Below are positions 24,832 through 34,007 of a DNA stretch of 48,806 nt, piece after piece (the stretch's first letter is position 1; each line of letters starts with the position of its first letter). The notes beneath the pieces are model-generated. The model was not told the origin of the DNA. It saw only the letters and a list, made by a program, of their open reading frames with translations, and did not search any database. This DNA is from an uncultured Faecalicoccus sp. Its GTDB lineage: Bacteria > Bacillota_I > Bacilli_A > Erysipelotrichales > Erysipelotrichaceae. The DNA lies in assembly GCF_944327125.1 (NCBI RefSeq), contig NZ_CALVGO010000005.1:1-48806 (forward strand). The letters are read 5' to 3'. Position numbers and translations under genes: made by a program.

Positions 24832-25733
24832 GACTTTGTCAGCTCCAACATGCGATCCATGGCACCGGCAGCCTTAGTCATCGTTTCTGGATCCAATTCG
24901 ATTTCATTGATTTCCTTGTCCAGACATTCATATACTTTATCTAAAGTGACTTTCTTCATATTGTCACAAACCAGCTTATCGCTCATTAAATAGAATGTCT
25001 TGTCCGGATTCTGTTTTTTCAGTTCGTATAAAACACCCATTTCCGTTCCAATAATAAATTCACTTTGATCACTTTGCCGGGCATAGTTTAAGATTCCTGC
25101 CGTACTTCCGGCATAATCCGCACATTGGACAACTTCGCTTTTGCATTCGGGATGCACCAGAACAAGCGCCTGCGGATGTTGTTCTTTGGCTTTTAATACA
25201 TCTTCTTTGGTCAAGGCATGATGGGTCGCACAATACCCTTCATTTAAAATAATGTTTTTGTTTGTCAGTTTTGCTTTGACAAAGGAAGCCAAATGCTGAT
25301 CAGGAATAAAGTAAATATTTTCATTGGGCAGTTTTTCTACGATCTGCATCGCATTGGAACTTGTGACACAAACATCGCTCACTGTTTTTAGCTCCGCGGT
25401 TGAATTTACGTAACAAACCACAGCCAGATCTTTCACCGTTTCTCTCATTTCCTTTACTTTGTTCACATCGGCCATATGCGCCATCGGACAATCGGCTTCC
25501 ATATCCGGCATCAGCACTTTTTTATCCGGATTTAGGATCTTGGCGCTTTCTCCCATAAAGCGAACGCCCGCAAAAACAATAATATCCGCCTCTGTCTCTT
25601 TTGCCTTTTTCGCAAGAGCAAATGAATCTCCTACAAAATCCGCAATATCCTGTACATCTTCCGGTACATAATAATGAGCCAGAAGAATGGCATTTTTTTC
25701 TTTTTTCAGTTTCTGTATCTCTTCCTTTAACAC
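24828..25733 (-). CDS. nadA: Quinolinate synthase A
   Basis: A 301-aa [4Fe-4S] enzyme that condenses iminoaspartate (from NadB) with dihydroxyacetone phosphate. Conserved features are AILLAHYYVPEDVQDIADFVGDS and the cluster-ligand cysteines in EADCPMAH, HPECKSEV and DKLVCDNMKK. I place the start at GTG 25733, which has GGAGGG 7 nt upstream. The first in-frame ATG (25772) overlaps the promoter -10 region and precedes the predicted transcript start (about 25757). It is the first gene of nadA-nadBC-niaR-CPBP. Confidence 0.94.
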   Translation of the reverse strand: MLKEEIQKLKKEKNAILLAHYYVPEDVQDIADFVGDSFALAKKAKETEADIIVFAGVRFMGESAKILNPDKKVLMPDMEADCPMAHMADVNKVKEMRETVKDLAVVCYVNSTAELKTVSDVCVTSSNAMQIVEKLPNENIYFIPDQHLASFVKAKLTNKNIILNEGYCATHHALTKEDVLKAKEQHPQALVLVHPECKSEVVQCADYAGSTAGILNYARQSDQSEFIIGTEMGVLYELKKQNPDKTFYLMSDKLVCDNMKKVTLDKVYECLDKEINEIELDPETMTKAAGAMDRMLELTKS

Positions 25734-25763
25734 GATCGTTCCCTCCAAAAATCTTTCTCGGAC

Positions 25764-25797
25764 ATTATACAACGACTGTTTACAGGTGACAAGACAG
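25764..25797 (-). promoter_or_regulatory. nad operon promoter with candidate NiaR operator
   Basis: TTGTCA-17-TATAAT on the minus strand (-10 at 25764-25769, -35 at 25787-25792). A near-palindrome, CTGTcTT ... AAaCAG (25776-25797), covers the -35 and spacer, where a repressor would block polymerase. Assignment to NiaR rests on niaR being in the operon and on general resemblance to the CTGT/ACAG half-sites I recall for this regulator. Confidence 0.65.
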
Positions 25798-25865
25798 TGA
25801 AATAAAAATAATGATTTCCTTCTCTGGTTTGTGATACACTTGTCTAGGAAAAGGAGATGTTTTCT

Positions 25866-27059
25866 ATGAAATATGATTTTTATTCAAAGCTGGACCGCGA
25901 AGGCCATGACGCCCTGGCACTTGATTCTCTACCTATAAAAGATGCCTGTGTCGACCCTAATTTTTCCAAGATTCCTATGTGGGTGGCCGATATGAATTTT
26001 AAAGTGTTCCCCGGCATTCAGGAAGCTGTACGATCCCGTCTGGATCAACCGCATTTTGGTTATTTTTCCCTGCCGGAAGCCTACTATGATCGCATTATCC
26101 AATGGCAGAAAGATCGTCACGATCTGATTGTCCGTAAAGAACATATTGGTTATGAAAACGGTGTGTTGGGCGGCGTAGCCAGCGTGATTCAGACTTTTAC
26201 CAAAGAAAACGATCCTATTTTAGTTCACTCTCCAACGTATATTGGATTTACCTCTACCCTTAAAAACAACCATAGAACGATCATACATTCTTCTTTGATT
26301 CAGGATGAAAACGGAATCTGGAGAATGGATTATGAAGATATGGATCAAAAAATCAAACAGTATGGAATCAAAGTTTGTATCTTTTGTTCCCCGCACAATC
26401 CAACCGGGCGCGTCTGGGATAAAGAAGAAATCAAAAAGGCAATGGACGTCTATCGCACCAACCAATGTATCGTCATCAGCGATGAGATCTGGAGCGATCT
26501 GGTTCTACCTGGATACAGGCACATCCCTACCCAGTCTGTTTCAAGGGATGCCAAAAACCGCGTAATTTCTTTATACGCTCCATCCAAAACATTCAATCTG
26601 GCGGGGATGGTAGGATCCTATCACATCATCTACAATCCAGAACTGAGAGAAGCCATCTTAAAAACAGAGGCAAGATCTCATTACAATTCACCCAACATTT
26701 TATCCACCTACGCTTTGATAGGTGCCTACACCAAAGAAGGGGGCATCTGGGTCGATGAATTATGCCAGGTCTTGGATAAAAACATTCACTACGCCCTGGA
26801 TTTCATTCATCACAACTTCCCCGATCTTAAGGTGAGTGCACCGCAGGGAACGTATATGCTCTATCTCGATTGTACCGAATATCTTGAAAAGAAAGAGATA
26901 TCTTTAGATGAATTGCTGAGAAAAGGCATTAAAGTCGGTGTCCTGTGGCAGGACGGACGGCCTTTCCAGAAAAAAAATACGATTCGTATGAATCTGGCGC
27001 TTCCTTTTGAACTGGTTCAGGAAGCTTTTGATCGTTTAAAAACTTATGTTATCCGATAA
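25866..27059 (+). CDS. MalY/PatB-family PLP-dependent aminotransferase (cystathionine beta-lyase type)
   Basis: A 397-aa fold-type I PLP enzyme. It opens with YDFYSKLDREG and IPMWVADMNF, signatures of the MalY/PatB group. Other elements are CSPHNPTGRVW, the Asp in VISDEIWSDL and the Schiff-base lysine in APSKTFNLAGM. The family cleaves C-S bonds of cystathionine or cysteine conjugates, giving homocysteine or thiols, pyruvate and ammonia; some members also act as regulators. The start at 25866 has AAGGAG at a good distance, and the ATG at 25857 overlaps that site. It is divergent from the NAD operon and followed by a terminator. Confidence 0.92.
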   Translation: MKYDFYSKLDREGHDALALDSLPIKDACVDPNFSKIPMWVADMNFKVFPGIQEAVRSRLDQPHFGYFSLPEAYYDRIIQWQKDRHDLIVRKEHIGYENGVLGGVASVIQTFTKENDPILVHSPTYIGFTSTLKNNHRTIIHSSLIQDENGIWRMDYEDMDQKIKQYGIKVCIFCSPHNPTGRVWDKEEIKKAMDVYRTNQCIVISDEIWSDLVLPGYRHIPTQSVSRDAKNRVISLYAPSKTFNLAGMVGSYHIIYNPELREAILKTEARSHYNSPNILSTYALIGAYTKEGGIWVDELCQVLDKNIHYALDFIHHNFPDLKVSAPQGTYMLYLDCTEYLEKKEISLDELLRKGIKVGVLWQDGRPFQKKNTIRMNLALPFELVQEAFDRLKTYVIR

Positions 27060-27060
27060 A

Positions 27061-27084
27061 GCGAGCCTCAAGGTTCGCCTTTTC
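27061..27084 (+). terminator. Intrinsic terminator of the MalY/PatB-like gene
   Basis: Stem GCGAGCC / GGTTCGC with a TCAA loop and a short U-run, directly after the stop codon. Confidence 0.68.
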
Positions 27085-27087
27085 TAT

Positions 27088-27114
27088 AAAAAAAGACCGG
27101 CAATAAGCCAGTCT
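27088..27114 (-). terminator. Intrinsic terminator of the degV pair
   Basis: Stem AGACTGGC / GCCGGTCT with a 5-nt loop and a U-run in the minus direction. The stop codon of the second DegV gene (27113-27115) overlaps it. Confidence 0.82.
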
Positions 27115-27964
27115 ATGCATTTTCGTTGAATACTTGAAGGGCCAGGCATCCTAATCCTGTGTGGATTCCCACAACACTGACAAGATCAATGATCTTGACC
27201 TTTGCCCCTTCAAAAGATCTCTGGATCTTCTGTGCATAATCTACCGCCGCATCGATCACATCGACATGAGCGACAATAAACGTATAATTGGATTGAACTC
27301 CTTTATCCTGGATAAATTTGATTACCCTATCCTGGGCTTTTGACATCGTCCGGACCTTGGCCATTACATCAACACGTCCTTTGGTTCCTTTATCCAGATA
27401 AAGGATCGGTTTGATTTTTAATAAGCCGCCTAATACAGCCGCAGCTGGCGTCAATCTTCCGCCTCTTTTCATATGTTGGAGATCATCACAAAGAAGGATC
27501 GTTTCACAGCTTTCCGCAATTCGTTCCAGTCTTTGGATCGTTTCTTCAATGGAAGCCCCGGATTCGATCATCTCTTTAGCTATCTCGATCATGCGTGTCT
27601 GCACGACCGCCGTCACATAACAGTCGACCCCATAAAACTGCAGTCCCACCTGATTGGCAATCATTTCCAAAGAATCATACGTACTGGAAAGTCCTTTACA
27701 AATAGGAACACAGAATACCGCATCATAGCCTTCTTCTTTTAAGCGGGCGAAGCAGTCCTCAATCACACCCAGCTTTGGAAGGCTGGTCTTCATCAACACT
27801 TCATTATGCAGATTTTCGATTACTTTTGAATAAGGAATCGAGACGAATTCATCATAAGAGTTTCCATTGTATTCGATTTGAAGTGGAAAACAATGGATGC
27901 CTTTTTCTTCCCAATAAGAAGGATCTTTGCCGGTTCCTGTATCCGTCACAAAGGCAATTTTCAT
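27113..27964 (-). CDS. DegV family protein (fatty-acid binding), second of two
   Basis: A 283-aa DegV/FakB-type protein. The N-terminal IAFVTDTGTG carries the lipid-binding Ser/Thr region (usually DSxxD). KTSLPKLGVIEDCF, CVPICKGLSSTYDS, MKRGGRLTPAAAVLGGLLKIKPIL and SVVGIHTGLGCLALQ are the conserved blocks. Such proteins bind a fatty acid for phosphorylation by the FakA kinase, feeding phospholipid synthesis. No FakA is encoded in this window. Its ATG directly follows the TAA of the first DegV gene, so the two are co-translated. Confidence 0.9.
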   Translation of the reverse strand: MKIAFVTDTGTGKDPSYWEEKGIHCFPLQIEYNGNSYDEFVSIPYSKVIENLHNEVLMKTSLPKLGVIEDCFARLKEEGYDAVFCVPICKGLSSTYDSLEMIANQVGLQFYGVDCYVTAVVQTRMIEIAKEMIESGASIEETIQRLERIAESCETILLCDDLQHMKRGGRLTPAAAVLGGLLKIKPILYLDKGTKGRVDVMAKVRTMSKAQDRVIKFIQDKGVQSNYTFIVAHVDVIDAAVDYAQKIQRSFEGAKVKIIDLVSVVGIHTGLGCLALQVFNENA

Positions 27965-28831
27965 TTATTCGGCTCCTTTCACTTTTTTACAGTATTGATA
28001 AGCCACCGAGCCTAATCCTGTATGGGATGCAATTACACTGCAGATCGGCTCTCTTTGGATCGGAAGATCTTTTCCCATCAATTCCTGCAGTTCCTTGATA
28101 CACAGCTGGGCATTTTCTTCCGAAGCAGAATCCACAACAAAGAAGACACAGTCGCCGGCTTCCTTAGCCCCTTTGGCCACCAGCTTGGCCGCTTTGGAGA
28201 TTGCCTTGCTCATGGTTCTTACTTTTTCGCAAGTATCGACTTTTCCTCCGGAATTTTTACTGATTTCCAGGATCGGTTTGATTTTTAACATGCCTGCCAT
28301 CTTGGCCGCCATAGGCGTCAGTCGCCCTCCACGGGCCAAATGGTCAAGATCTTCCGGGATCAGGAACCCTTGGGAATAATCAAGAACTTCATCCAAACGA
28401 TGAATGATCTCTTCAGGCACATAGCCTTTTTCATTTAGTTTTGCGGCACTGATCGCCAAATATCTTTCAATGGCCAAAGTCGTAAAGATATCCAAAGTGT
28501 GTAATTGGATATCATGCCATTTTGCGCTGGCCTGAATGGCCTGATTGGTTCCTGACAAGCCGCTGGATAAGGTCACCGCAACAACGTCGGTAACGCCTTC
28601 TTCTTTATACTGATCGAAAAGCTGTTCGATCATACCTAAAGGCGGCATACTGGTTTGCGGCATATATCCTTTATCCACCAGATCATATAGCTGATCGATG
28701 GTCAGGTCGATCCCATCCAGATACGTTTTATTATCAACAATGACCTGCAAAGGTAAATAATCTAAATTATATTGGGCTGCTTCTTCTTTTGTCAGACCCG
28801 ATCCACTGTCTGTCAACACTCTTACTTTCAT
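27965..28831 (-). CDS. DegV family protein (fatty-acid binding), first of two
   Basis: A 288-aa protein with the same DegV blocks: RVLTDSGSGLTKEEA at the start, QTSMPPLGMIEQLF, VTLSSGLSGTNQA, LARGGRLTPMAAKMAGMLKIKPIL and SVIASHTGLGSVA near the C-terminus. The DSGSG start fits the canonical pattern better than its neighbour does. AAGGAG precedes the ATG and a TTGTGA-17-TACGAT promoter lies upstream. Two different FakB-like proteins often bind different fatty acids (for example saturated versus unsaturated); this is only an inference here. Confidence 0.91.
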   Translation of the reverse strand: MKVRVLTDSGSGLTKEEAAQYNLDYLPLQVIVDNKTYLDGIDLTIDQLYDLVDKGYMPQTSMPPLGMIEQLFDQYKEEGVTDVVAVTLSSGLSGTNQAIQASAKWHDIQLHTLDIFTTLAIERYLAISAAKLNEKGYVPEEIIHRLDEVLDYSQGFLIPEDLDHLARGGRLTPMAAKMAGMLKIKPILEISKNSGGKVDTCEKVRTMSKAISKAAKLVAKGAKEAGDCVFFVVDSASEENAQLCIKELQELMGKDLPIQREPICSVIASHTGLGSVAYQYCKKVKGAE

Positions 28832-28861
28832 ACTCGATTTCTCCTTTTTTAATTCGGTACT

Positions 28862-28890
28862 ATCGTATCACGAAGTCCTTTTTTTCACAA
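28862..28890 (-). promoter_or_regulatory. Promoter of the degV pair
   Basis: TTGTGA-17-TACGAT on the minus strand, with an extended TG-A before the -10. Confidence 0.6.
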
Positions 28891-28916
28891 TCCAGTCCTC
28901 AGAAATTAGCGTCTCA

Positions 28917-28925
28917 TGATATAAT
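28917..28925 (+). promoter_or_regulatory. Extended -10 promoter of the ABC exporter operon
   Basis: TG-A-TATAAT on the plus strand, about 22 nt before the ATP-binding protein ATG. The -35 region is weak. Confidence 0.5.
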
Positions 28926-28947
28926 GATTCTAGAACGAAGGTGCATT

Positions 28948-29652
28948 ATGTCTGATTTTATTACATTTGAAAATGTCAAGAAAACATACACGATGGGCGA
29001 AGTTAAGATCCATGCCCTTGACGGCGTTTCATTTACGATCGACCAAGGTGAATTTGTGATCATCGCCGGCGCCAGCGGTGCAGGAAAAAGCACGATCTTG
29101 AATTTATTAGGCGGAATGGATACTGTCAGTGAAGGCAAGATTTTTGTCGATAATAGCGAAATCAGTGCCTATAATGAAAGAGAAATGACCTTGTACCGCC
29201 GTTATGATGTCGGTTTTGTGTTCCAGTTTTATAACCTTGTACAAAACCTGACATTAAAGGAAAATGTTGAATTGGCAACCCAAATCTGTAAAGAACCTTT
29301 AAATATAGAAGATACGATTCGCTCTGTTGGATTGGAAGAAAGAATGGACAACTTTCCAAGTCAGCTTTCTGGCGGAGAACAACAGCGTGTAGCCATCGCC
29401 AGGGCCCTGGCCAAAAATCCAAAGCTTTTACTTTGCGATGAACCCACAGGCGCCTTGGACTACAAAACCGGAAAGCAAGTTTTGAAAGTGCTGCAGGACA
29501 CTTGCAGAGAGCAGAAAAAAACCGTGATCGTTATCACGCACAATCTGGCATTGACTCCGATGGGAGACAAAGTCATTAAAGTAAAAAGTGGTAAGATCGA
29601 CTCTGTTGAGATCAACGAACATCCAATGGACATCGATGAAATTGAATACTAA
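28948..29652 (+). CDS. ABC transporter ATP-binding protein (MacB/LolD/SalX type)
   Basis: A 234-aa ATPase. Walker [11 protein letters not shown]-loop [12 protein letters not shown], signature LSGGEQQR, Walker [13 protein letters not shown] and the H-loop ITHN are all intact. The subfamily pairs with FtsX/MacB-like permeases and typically exports or extracts peptides and lipoproteins from the membrane rather than importing. The start at 28948 ([10 protein letters not shown]) has AAGGTG upstream; the open frame continues upstream through the divergent promoter region and is not coding. Its TAA overlaps the ATG of the permease by 1 nt. Confidence 0.93.
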   Translation: MSDFITFENVKKTYTMGEVKIHALDGVSFTIDQGEFVIIAGASGAGKSTILNLLGGMDTVSEGKIFVDNSEISAYNEREMTLYRRYDVGFVFQFYNLVQNLTLKENVELATQICKEPLNIEDTIRSVGLEERMDNFPSQLSGGEQQRVAIARALAKNPKLLLCDEPTGALDYKTGKQVLKVLQDTCREQKKTVIVITHNLALTPMGDKVIKVKSGKIDSVEINEHPMDIDEIEY

Positions 29653-32600
29653 TGCCTAAAACCTTTTTAAAGAATATATTTTTAGAAATGAAAAGCTCCT
29701 TAGGACGATTCTTATCCATTCTTTCCATCGTCGCCATTGGAGTGGCCTTTTTTGCGGGCGTTAAAGCCAGTGCCCCGGATATGAAGTATTCGGCTGACCA
29801 GTATTTTGATCAGCAGAATCTCCAGGATATCCAGATCTATTCCACGCTGGGGCTGACCAAGGAAGATGTCAAAGCCATCCAGGAAATCAAAGGGGTCAAA
29901 ACCGCAGAAGGCGTTTTTTCTATGGACGTTTTGACCCAGAAGGAGAACACCCAGCTGGTTTTAAAACTCTTCTCTTTGCCGGACAAACAAAATGTCAATA
30001 CCATTCGGCTTATCGATGGACGAATGCCAAAAAAAGAAAATGAATGTCTGATCGAAGCGGAAAGTGCAACCAATCAACTGTTTGGCGGATTAAAGATCGG
30101 AGACACAATCACTTTGACCAGCGGAACGGAAACGCCCATCAGCGATTCCTTGAAAAGCGATACCTATACGATCGTTGGAACTTGTTACACACCGACGTAT
30201 CTGAGCTACCAGAAAGGAAGCAGCGAGATTGGTTCCGGAAATCTGGATTCTTTTATCTTTGTCCCTGAAACCAATATCCTTTCCGAATATTACACAGAAG
30301 TCGATGTCCTGGTAAAAGGAGCCAAAGAATATAATTCCTATGACGAAGAATATTTTGATGTCATAGATCCTGTTCTCCAGCGGATTGAAAAGATTGCCGA
30401 CGATCAAATCGAAATACGTATCCAGGAAAGTCAGGATGCTCTCAACGAACAAAAAAAGGAATTCGATACCCAGATACAGGATGCCTCTTCACAGATCGAA
30501 GAAGCTAAAGAAAAACTCACACAGGGGCAAAACGAACTGGATCAGGGAAGCCAGCAGTTGGCTGCCTCTCGAAACCAGTTAGACAGCGGCTGGGCCGATT
30601 ACTATAACAGTTTAGCTTTGTTGGACAATCTTCCAACATTGGAAAATGCCATCGCGGAAATCGAAAAAGGAGAAAGCTCTTTGCCTCAGGTCAATGAAGG
30701 CATTGCCCAGATCCAGTCCGGATTGGATTTATTGATCCAGAAACAAAGCGAACTCCAGGAAACATATGATCAGGCAATCCAGACAAAACCGACATTGGAA
30801 GCCACCTTAAAGGCCATTGAAGAACAGCTTGCCTTAGACCCGGAAAACACGAGCCTTCAGACACAAAAAGAAACTGTAAGCAATCAGCTCTCTTTGATCG
30901 AACAAGCAATCACCGGCTATGAATCCATAGGACCGCAAATCGAGTCCCTGCAGTCTCAACTGACCAATCTGCAAAATACAAAAGCCCAGATTGAAAACGG
31001 CATTGCCCAGAAGGCAACATTGATTTCCCAAAGAGATGCTTTGTATAATGCCCAGGTTCAGCTGCAGGAAGCCTACAATCAGCTGGTGGAAGGAGAAGCA
31101 CAATACGCTTCCGGTCTGCAGGAAATCGAAAATGCCAAACAGGAGCTGCAGGATGGGCAAGCTCAACTCAATAAAAACATTGAAGAATTTGAATCCCAGA
31201 AACAAAGTGGTTCTGAACAAATCGACGAAGCCCAAAAACAAATTGATGAACTCGAAGGAGAATGGATCGTTTTAGACCGGAATTCTCATTATTCGTATCG
31301 CGATTATGGGGCTTGTGCAGACCGCATGGATGGAATTGCCGCTGTGTTCCCTGTCTTCTTCTTTATGGTTGCGGCCCTTGTCTGTATGACGACCATGACC
31401 CGAATGGTCGATGAACAGCGCAATGAAATCGGAACCTTGAAGGCATTGGGATATTCGAAATTCCAGATTGCCAGTAAATACTTGATCTATGCTTTGATTG
31501 CCAGTCTCATTGGATGCGTACTGGGTTGTTCCATTGGCATGTATATCTTCCCAACCGTGATCTTCAGCGCCTGGAACATGTTATACAACTTAGAAACGAT
31601 CCATTTCCTATGGCAGCCTGGATTGATCTTACTAGCCAGTGGATCGGTAACCGGCATCACACTTTTGGCCACTATTCTTTCCATCTATTCTGAACTGATG
31701 GAAGTTCCTAGTCAGCTTATGCGGCCAAAGGCATCGAAAGCCGGAAAGAAGATTCTATTAGAAAGAATCAAGCCTCTTTGGAATCGCCTGTCCTTCTTAC
31801 ATAAAGTCACCGCCCGAAATATTTTCCGTTATAAAAAACGATTCTTTATGACGATCATTGGAATCGCCGGATGCAGCGCCTTACTGGTATCTGGTTTTGG
31901 GATCAATGACAGCATCGGTGACATTGCCCGGCAGCAATATGGAAACATCTATTTGTATAACGCCACGATCGGAACTGACCAGGACAATGAATCGCTTCAA
32001 AGTGAAATTGAAAAGATCAAAGGTGTTCATGAAGTATTCAAAGAACAGCAGCTTGCCGGTACCGCTTATTACGAAGATGAAGATCATACAGTGTCCCTTC
32101 ACATCATTCAGGATAAAAAACATTTCAGTGATTTCACATCCTTAAAGAATCACAAAAATGAAGCTTTGAAACTGAATGACAATGGCGCCATGATCTCTCA
32201 AAAACTGGCAGATAAAATGGGCCTTGAAGTAGGAGATGAAATCACAATCACCGGAACAAATGATCAAAAAATCGTTATGAAAGTCAAAGGCATTTTTGAA
32301 AATTATGTAGGACACCATATTTATGTCACATCTGCATACTTTGATACTCTGGATTACGCAGAGAAACCGGATTCGATCTACATGATCAAGACCGACAAAC
32401 AAACCGAAGCCTTTGAAGAAAAGCTGGGCAACCGGTTAATGAAGCTGGACGGCGTCAACAGCGTAACGTTCTACTCCTCCCTTCAAAAAAACTTCACCGA
32501 TATGATTTCCAGCATTTCCTTCGTCGTGGTTGTACTGGTCATCAGTGCCGCGGCCCTGGCCTTTGTCGTATTGTACAACTTGAGCAATGTCAATATCAGT

Positions 32601-32915
32601 GAAAGGGTTCGGGAAATCGCAACGATCAAAGTACTGGGATTCACTAAAAAAGAAGTCAATCAATACGTAAACCGTGAAGGAATCTTACTTTCAATCATGG
32701 GTGCCTGTATTGGATTGGTAATAGGAATCGGTTTACACCATCTGATCATGAATCTTGCGGAAATGGACGATGTCATGTTTGGACGAACAATTCTTCCAAT
32801 TTCTTACATATACAGTTTCTTACTGACCATGTTGTTTACTTTCATCGTAAACTTCTTCATGAGTTTCAAATTAAAAAAGATTCAAATGGTGGAATCCTTG
32901 AAAGCCGTCGAATAA
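29652..32915 (+). CDS. Large FtsX-like ABC transporter permease with coiled-coil extracytoplasmic domain
   Basis: A 1087-aa permease with a TM segment at about 18-40 and then a long extracytoplasmic region (about 41-555). That region begins with a MacB-like periplasmic core (to about 250) and ends in a long Q/E/L-rich coiled coil (about 255-540) with repeated heptads. Three TM segments carry the FtsX domain motif DEQRNEIGTLKALGYSKFQI. After another TM and a second extracytoplasmic domain comes a second FtsX domain with VREIATIKVLGFTKKEV. It partners the ATPase just upstream. The substrate is unknown; such exporters may move peptides, lipids or lipoproteins. Confidence 0.9.
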   Translation: MPKTFLKNIFLEMKSSLGRFLSILSIVAIGVAFFAGVKASAPDMKYSADQYFDQQNLQDIQIYSTLGLTKEDVKAIQEIKGVKTAEGVFSMDVLTQKENTQLVLKLFSLPDKQNVNTIRLIDGRMPKKENECLIEAESATNQLFGGLKIGDTITLTSGTETPISDSLKSDTYTIVGTCYTPTYLSYQKGSSEIGSGNLDSFIFVPETNILSEYYTEVDVLVKGAKEYNSYDEEYFDVIDPVLQRIEKIADDQIEIRIQESQDALNEQKKEFDTQIQDASSQIEEAKEKLTQGQNELDQGSQQLAASRNQLDSGWADYYNSLALLDNLPTLENAIAEIEKGESSLPQVNEGIAQIQSGLDLLIQKQSELQETYDQAIQTKPTLEATLKAIEEQLALDPENTSLQTQKETVSNQLSLIEQAITGYESIGPQIESLQSQLTNLQNTKAQIENGIAQKATLISQRDALYNAQVQLQEAYNQLVEGEAQYASGLQEIENAKQELQDGQAQLNKNIEEFESQKQSGSEQIDEAQKQIDELEGEWIVLDRNSHYSYRDYGACADRMDGIAAVFPVFFFMVAALVCMTTMTRMVDEQRNEIGTLKALGYSKFQIASKYLIYALIASLIGCVLGCSIGMYIFPTVIFSAWNMLYNLETIHFLWQPGLILLASGSVTGITLLATILSIYSELMEVPSQLMRPKASKAGKKILLERIKPLWNRLSFLHKVTARNIFRYKKRFFMTIIGIAGCSALLVSGFGINDSIGDIARQQYGNIYLYNATIGTDQDNESLQSEIEKIKGVHEVFKEQQLAGTAYYEDEDHTVSLHIIQDKKHFSDFTSLKNHKNEALKLNDNGAMISQKLADKMGLEVGDEITITGTNDQKIVMKVKGIFENYVGHHIYVTSAYFDTLDYAEKPDSIYMIKTDKQTEAFEEKLGNRLMKLDGVNSVTFYSSLQKNFTDMISSISFVVVVLVISAAALAFVVLYNLSNVNISERVREIATIKVLGFTKKEVNQYVNREGILLSIMGACIGLVIGIGLHHLIMNLAEMDDVMFGRTILPISYIYSFLLTMLFTFIVNFFMSFKLKKIQMVESLKAVE

Positions 32916-32943
32916 GGAGACAAAACTCTCCTTATTTTTTTTG
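32911..32943 (+). terminator. Intrinsic terminator of the ABC exporter operon
   Basis: A 10-bp stem AATAAGGAGA / TCTCCTTATT with a 6-nt loop and a U-run. The permease stop codon (32913-32915) lies in the stem. Confidence 0.87.
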
Positions 32944-32997
32944 TCAAAAAAAGAATAAAATCACACATTTTCACCGTATATATATCTGGTGATATCA

Positions 32998-33984
32998 ATG
33001 AATCAAATTTTATCCGATACTCTGGAAAAGAAAATGAATGCATACGATGAATGCGTAAAGAAGATCCTGTCTCACAAACAGATCCTTTCCTACATCCTGA
33101 AAGAATGTGTTTCTTTCTTTTCGAACCTGTCCATTCAGGAAATCCAGGATCGCCTGGGTCCCTGGTTTCATGAGATCTTGAAATCACATAACACCGAGGA
33201 TCAGAGTGTATTCAGTGCCAGGATCCAGTATGATCTACTCTTTGAGATTGAAGGCCATCGGATCAATATCGAGGCCCAGCAGAAAGAACCTTCCTATCCC
33301 CTGATTCGAAGAGCCGTTTATTATGGGACAAGACTGCTTGCCGGACAGAAAAACGATCCTTCCGGCTTTCAGAAAGACGAGTATCCGAAGATGAAAAAAG
33401 TACATACGATCTGGATCTGTATGCATCCGGCCACCCGAAAAGAAGACTCCATTCTGAAGTATTCCTTACATCAAAACATTCATACAGGACAATACAGGGA
33501 AGATCTAAAAAATTATGACCTTCTTTCCATTGTCATGATCTATCTGCCAAAAAGAAAAGACGAACTGAAAAAGGACATGATGTCTTTACTGTATGTGCTG
33601 TTTGTGATGAAAGAGGAACCACAGTACATAAAGAAGATACTCACAGAAAAATATGATATACTGATAACAGAAGAACTCGACAGGGAGGTAAATAAAATGT
33701 GCAATTTCAGTCAGGGGATCTATGAAGATGGGCTACAAGAAGGAAGAAAACAGGGCTACTCCCAGGGGCAAAAACAAGGTTATTCCCAGGGACAAAAACA
33801 GGGCTACTCTCAAGGACAAAAACGAGGCTATTCCCAAGGTCATCTGGAATCAACGGTTCAACATGTCTGGAATCTGATGAAGGCACTGCATATAGATGCC
33901 GACCAGGCCATGGAAATCCTGAAAGTGGATGCTAGGCTGAAGGAAACCGTCTCAAAAAGAATTCAGGATCTAAGTGTGAACTAA
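32998..33984 (+). CDS. Rpn family recombination-promoting nuclease / PD-(D/E)XK nuclease
   Basis: A 328-aa protein of the Rpn (YhgA-like, PDDEXK_2) family. The N-terminal nuclease domain (1 to about 220) has the acidic strand YDLLFEIEGHRINIEAQ (D...ExQ), then RAVYYGTRLL and LSIVMIYLPK. The C-terminal tail contains four near-perfect repeats of KQGYSQGQ (33748-33843) and ends in a small helical module (VQHVWNLMKALHIDADQAM). Rpn proteins stimulate RecA-independent recombination or act in phage defence. I start it at ATG 32998 (GGTGAT upstream); GTG 32989 is possible. Confidence 0.85.
   Translation: MNQILSDTLEKKMNAYDECVKKILSHKQILSYILKECVSFFSNLSIQEIQDRLGPWFHEILKSHNTEDQSVFSARIQYDLLFEIEGHRINIEAQQKEPSYPLIRRAVYYGTRLLAGQKNDPSGFQKDEYPKMKKVHTIWICMHPATRKEDSILKYSLHQNIHTGQYREDLKNYDLLSIVMIYLPKRKDELKKDMMSLLYVLFVMKEEPQYIKKILTEKYDILITEELDREVNKMCNFSQGIYEDGLQEGRKQGYSQGQKQGYSQGQKQGYSQGQKRGYSQGHLESTVQHVWNLMKALHIDADQAMEILKVDARLKETVSKRIQDLSVN
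33748..33843 (+). repeat. Four 24-bp in-frame tandem repeats inside the Rpn-like gene
   Basis: The units are at 33748-33771, 33772-33795, 33796-33819 and 33820-33843. Each encodes K-Q/R-G-Y-S-Q-G-Q/H. The first three are almost the same at protein level but differ at synonymous sites. Repeat units of 24 bp can change in number without a frameshift, so the tail length may vary between strains. Confidence 0.95.
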
Positions 33985-34007
33985 AAAAAAGCCTGATTCA
34001 CAGGCTT
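33983..34007. terminator. Terminator between the Rpn gene and pyk (both directions)
   Basis: Stem AAGCCTG / CAGGCTT with a 5-nt loop. There is a strong U-run for the pyk transcript (minus) and a weaker one for the plus strand. Confidence 0.82.

Noticed and set aside
33748-33843. Tandem 24-bp repeats as a CRISPR array
   Set aside because: The units are directly adjacent with no spacers, lie in frame inside a gene, and no cas genes are present.
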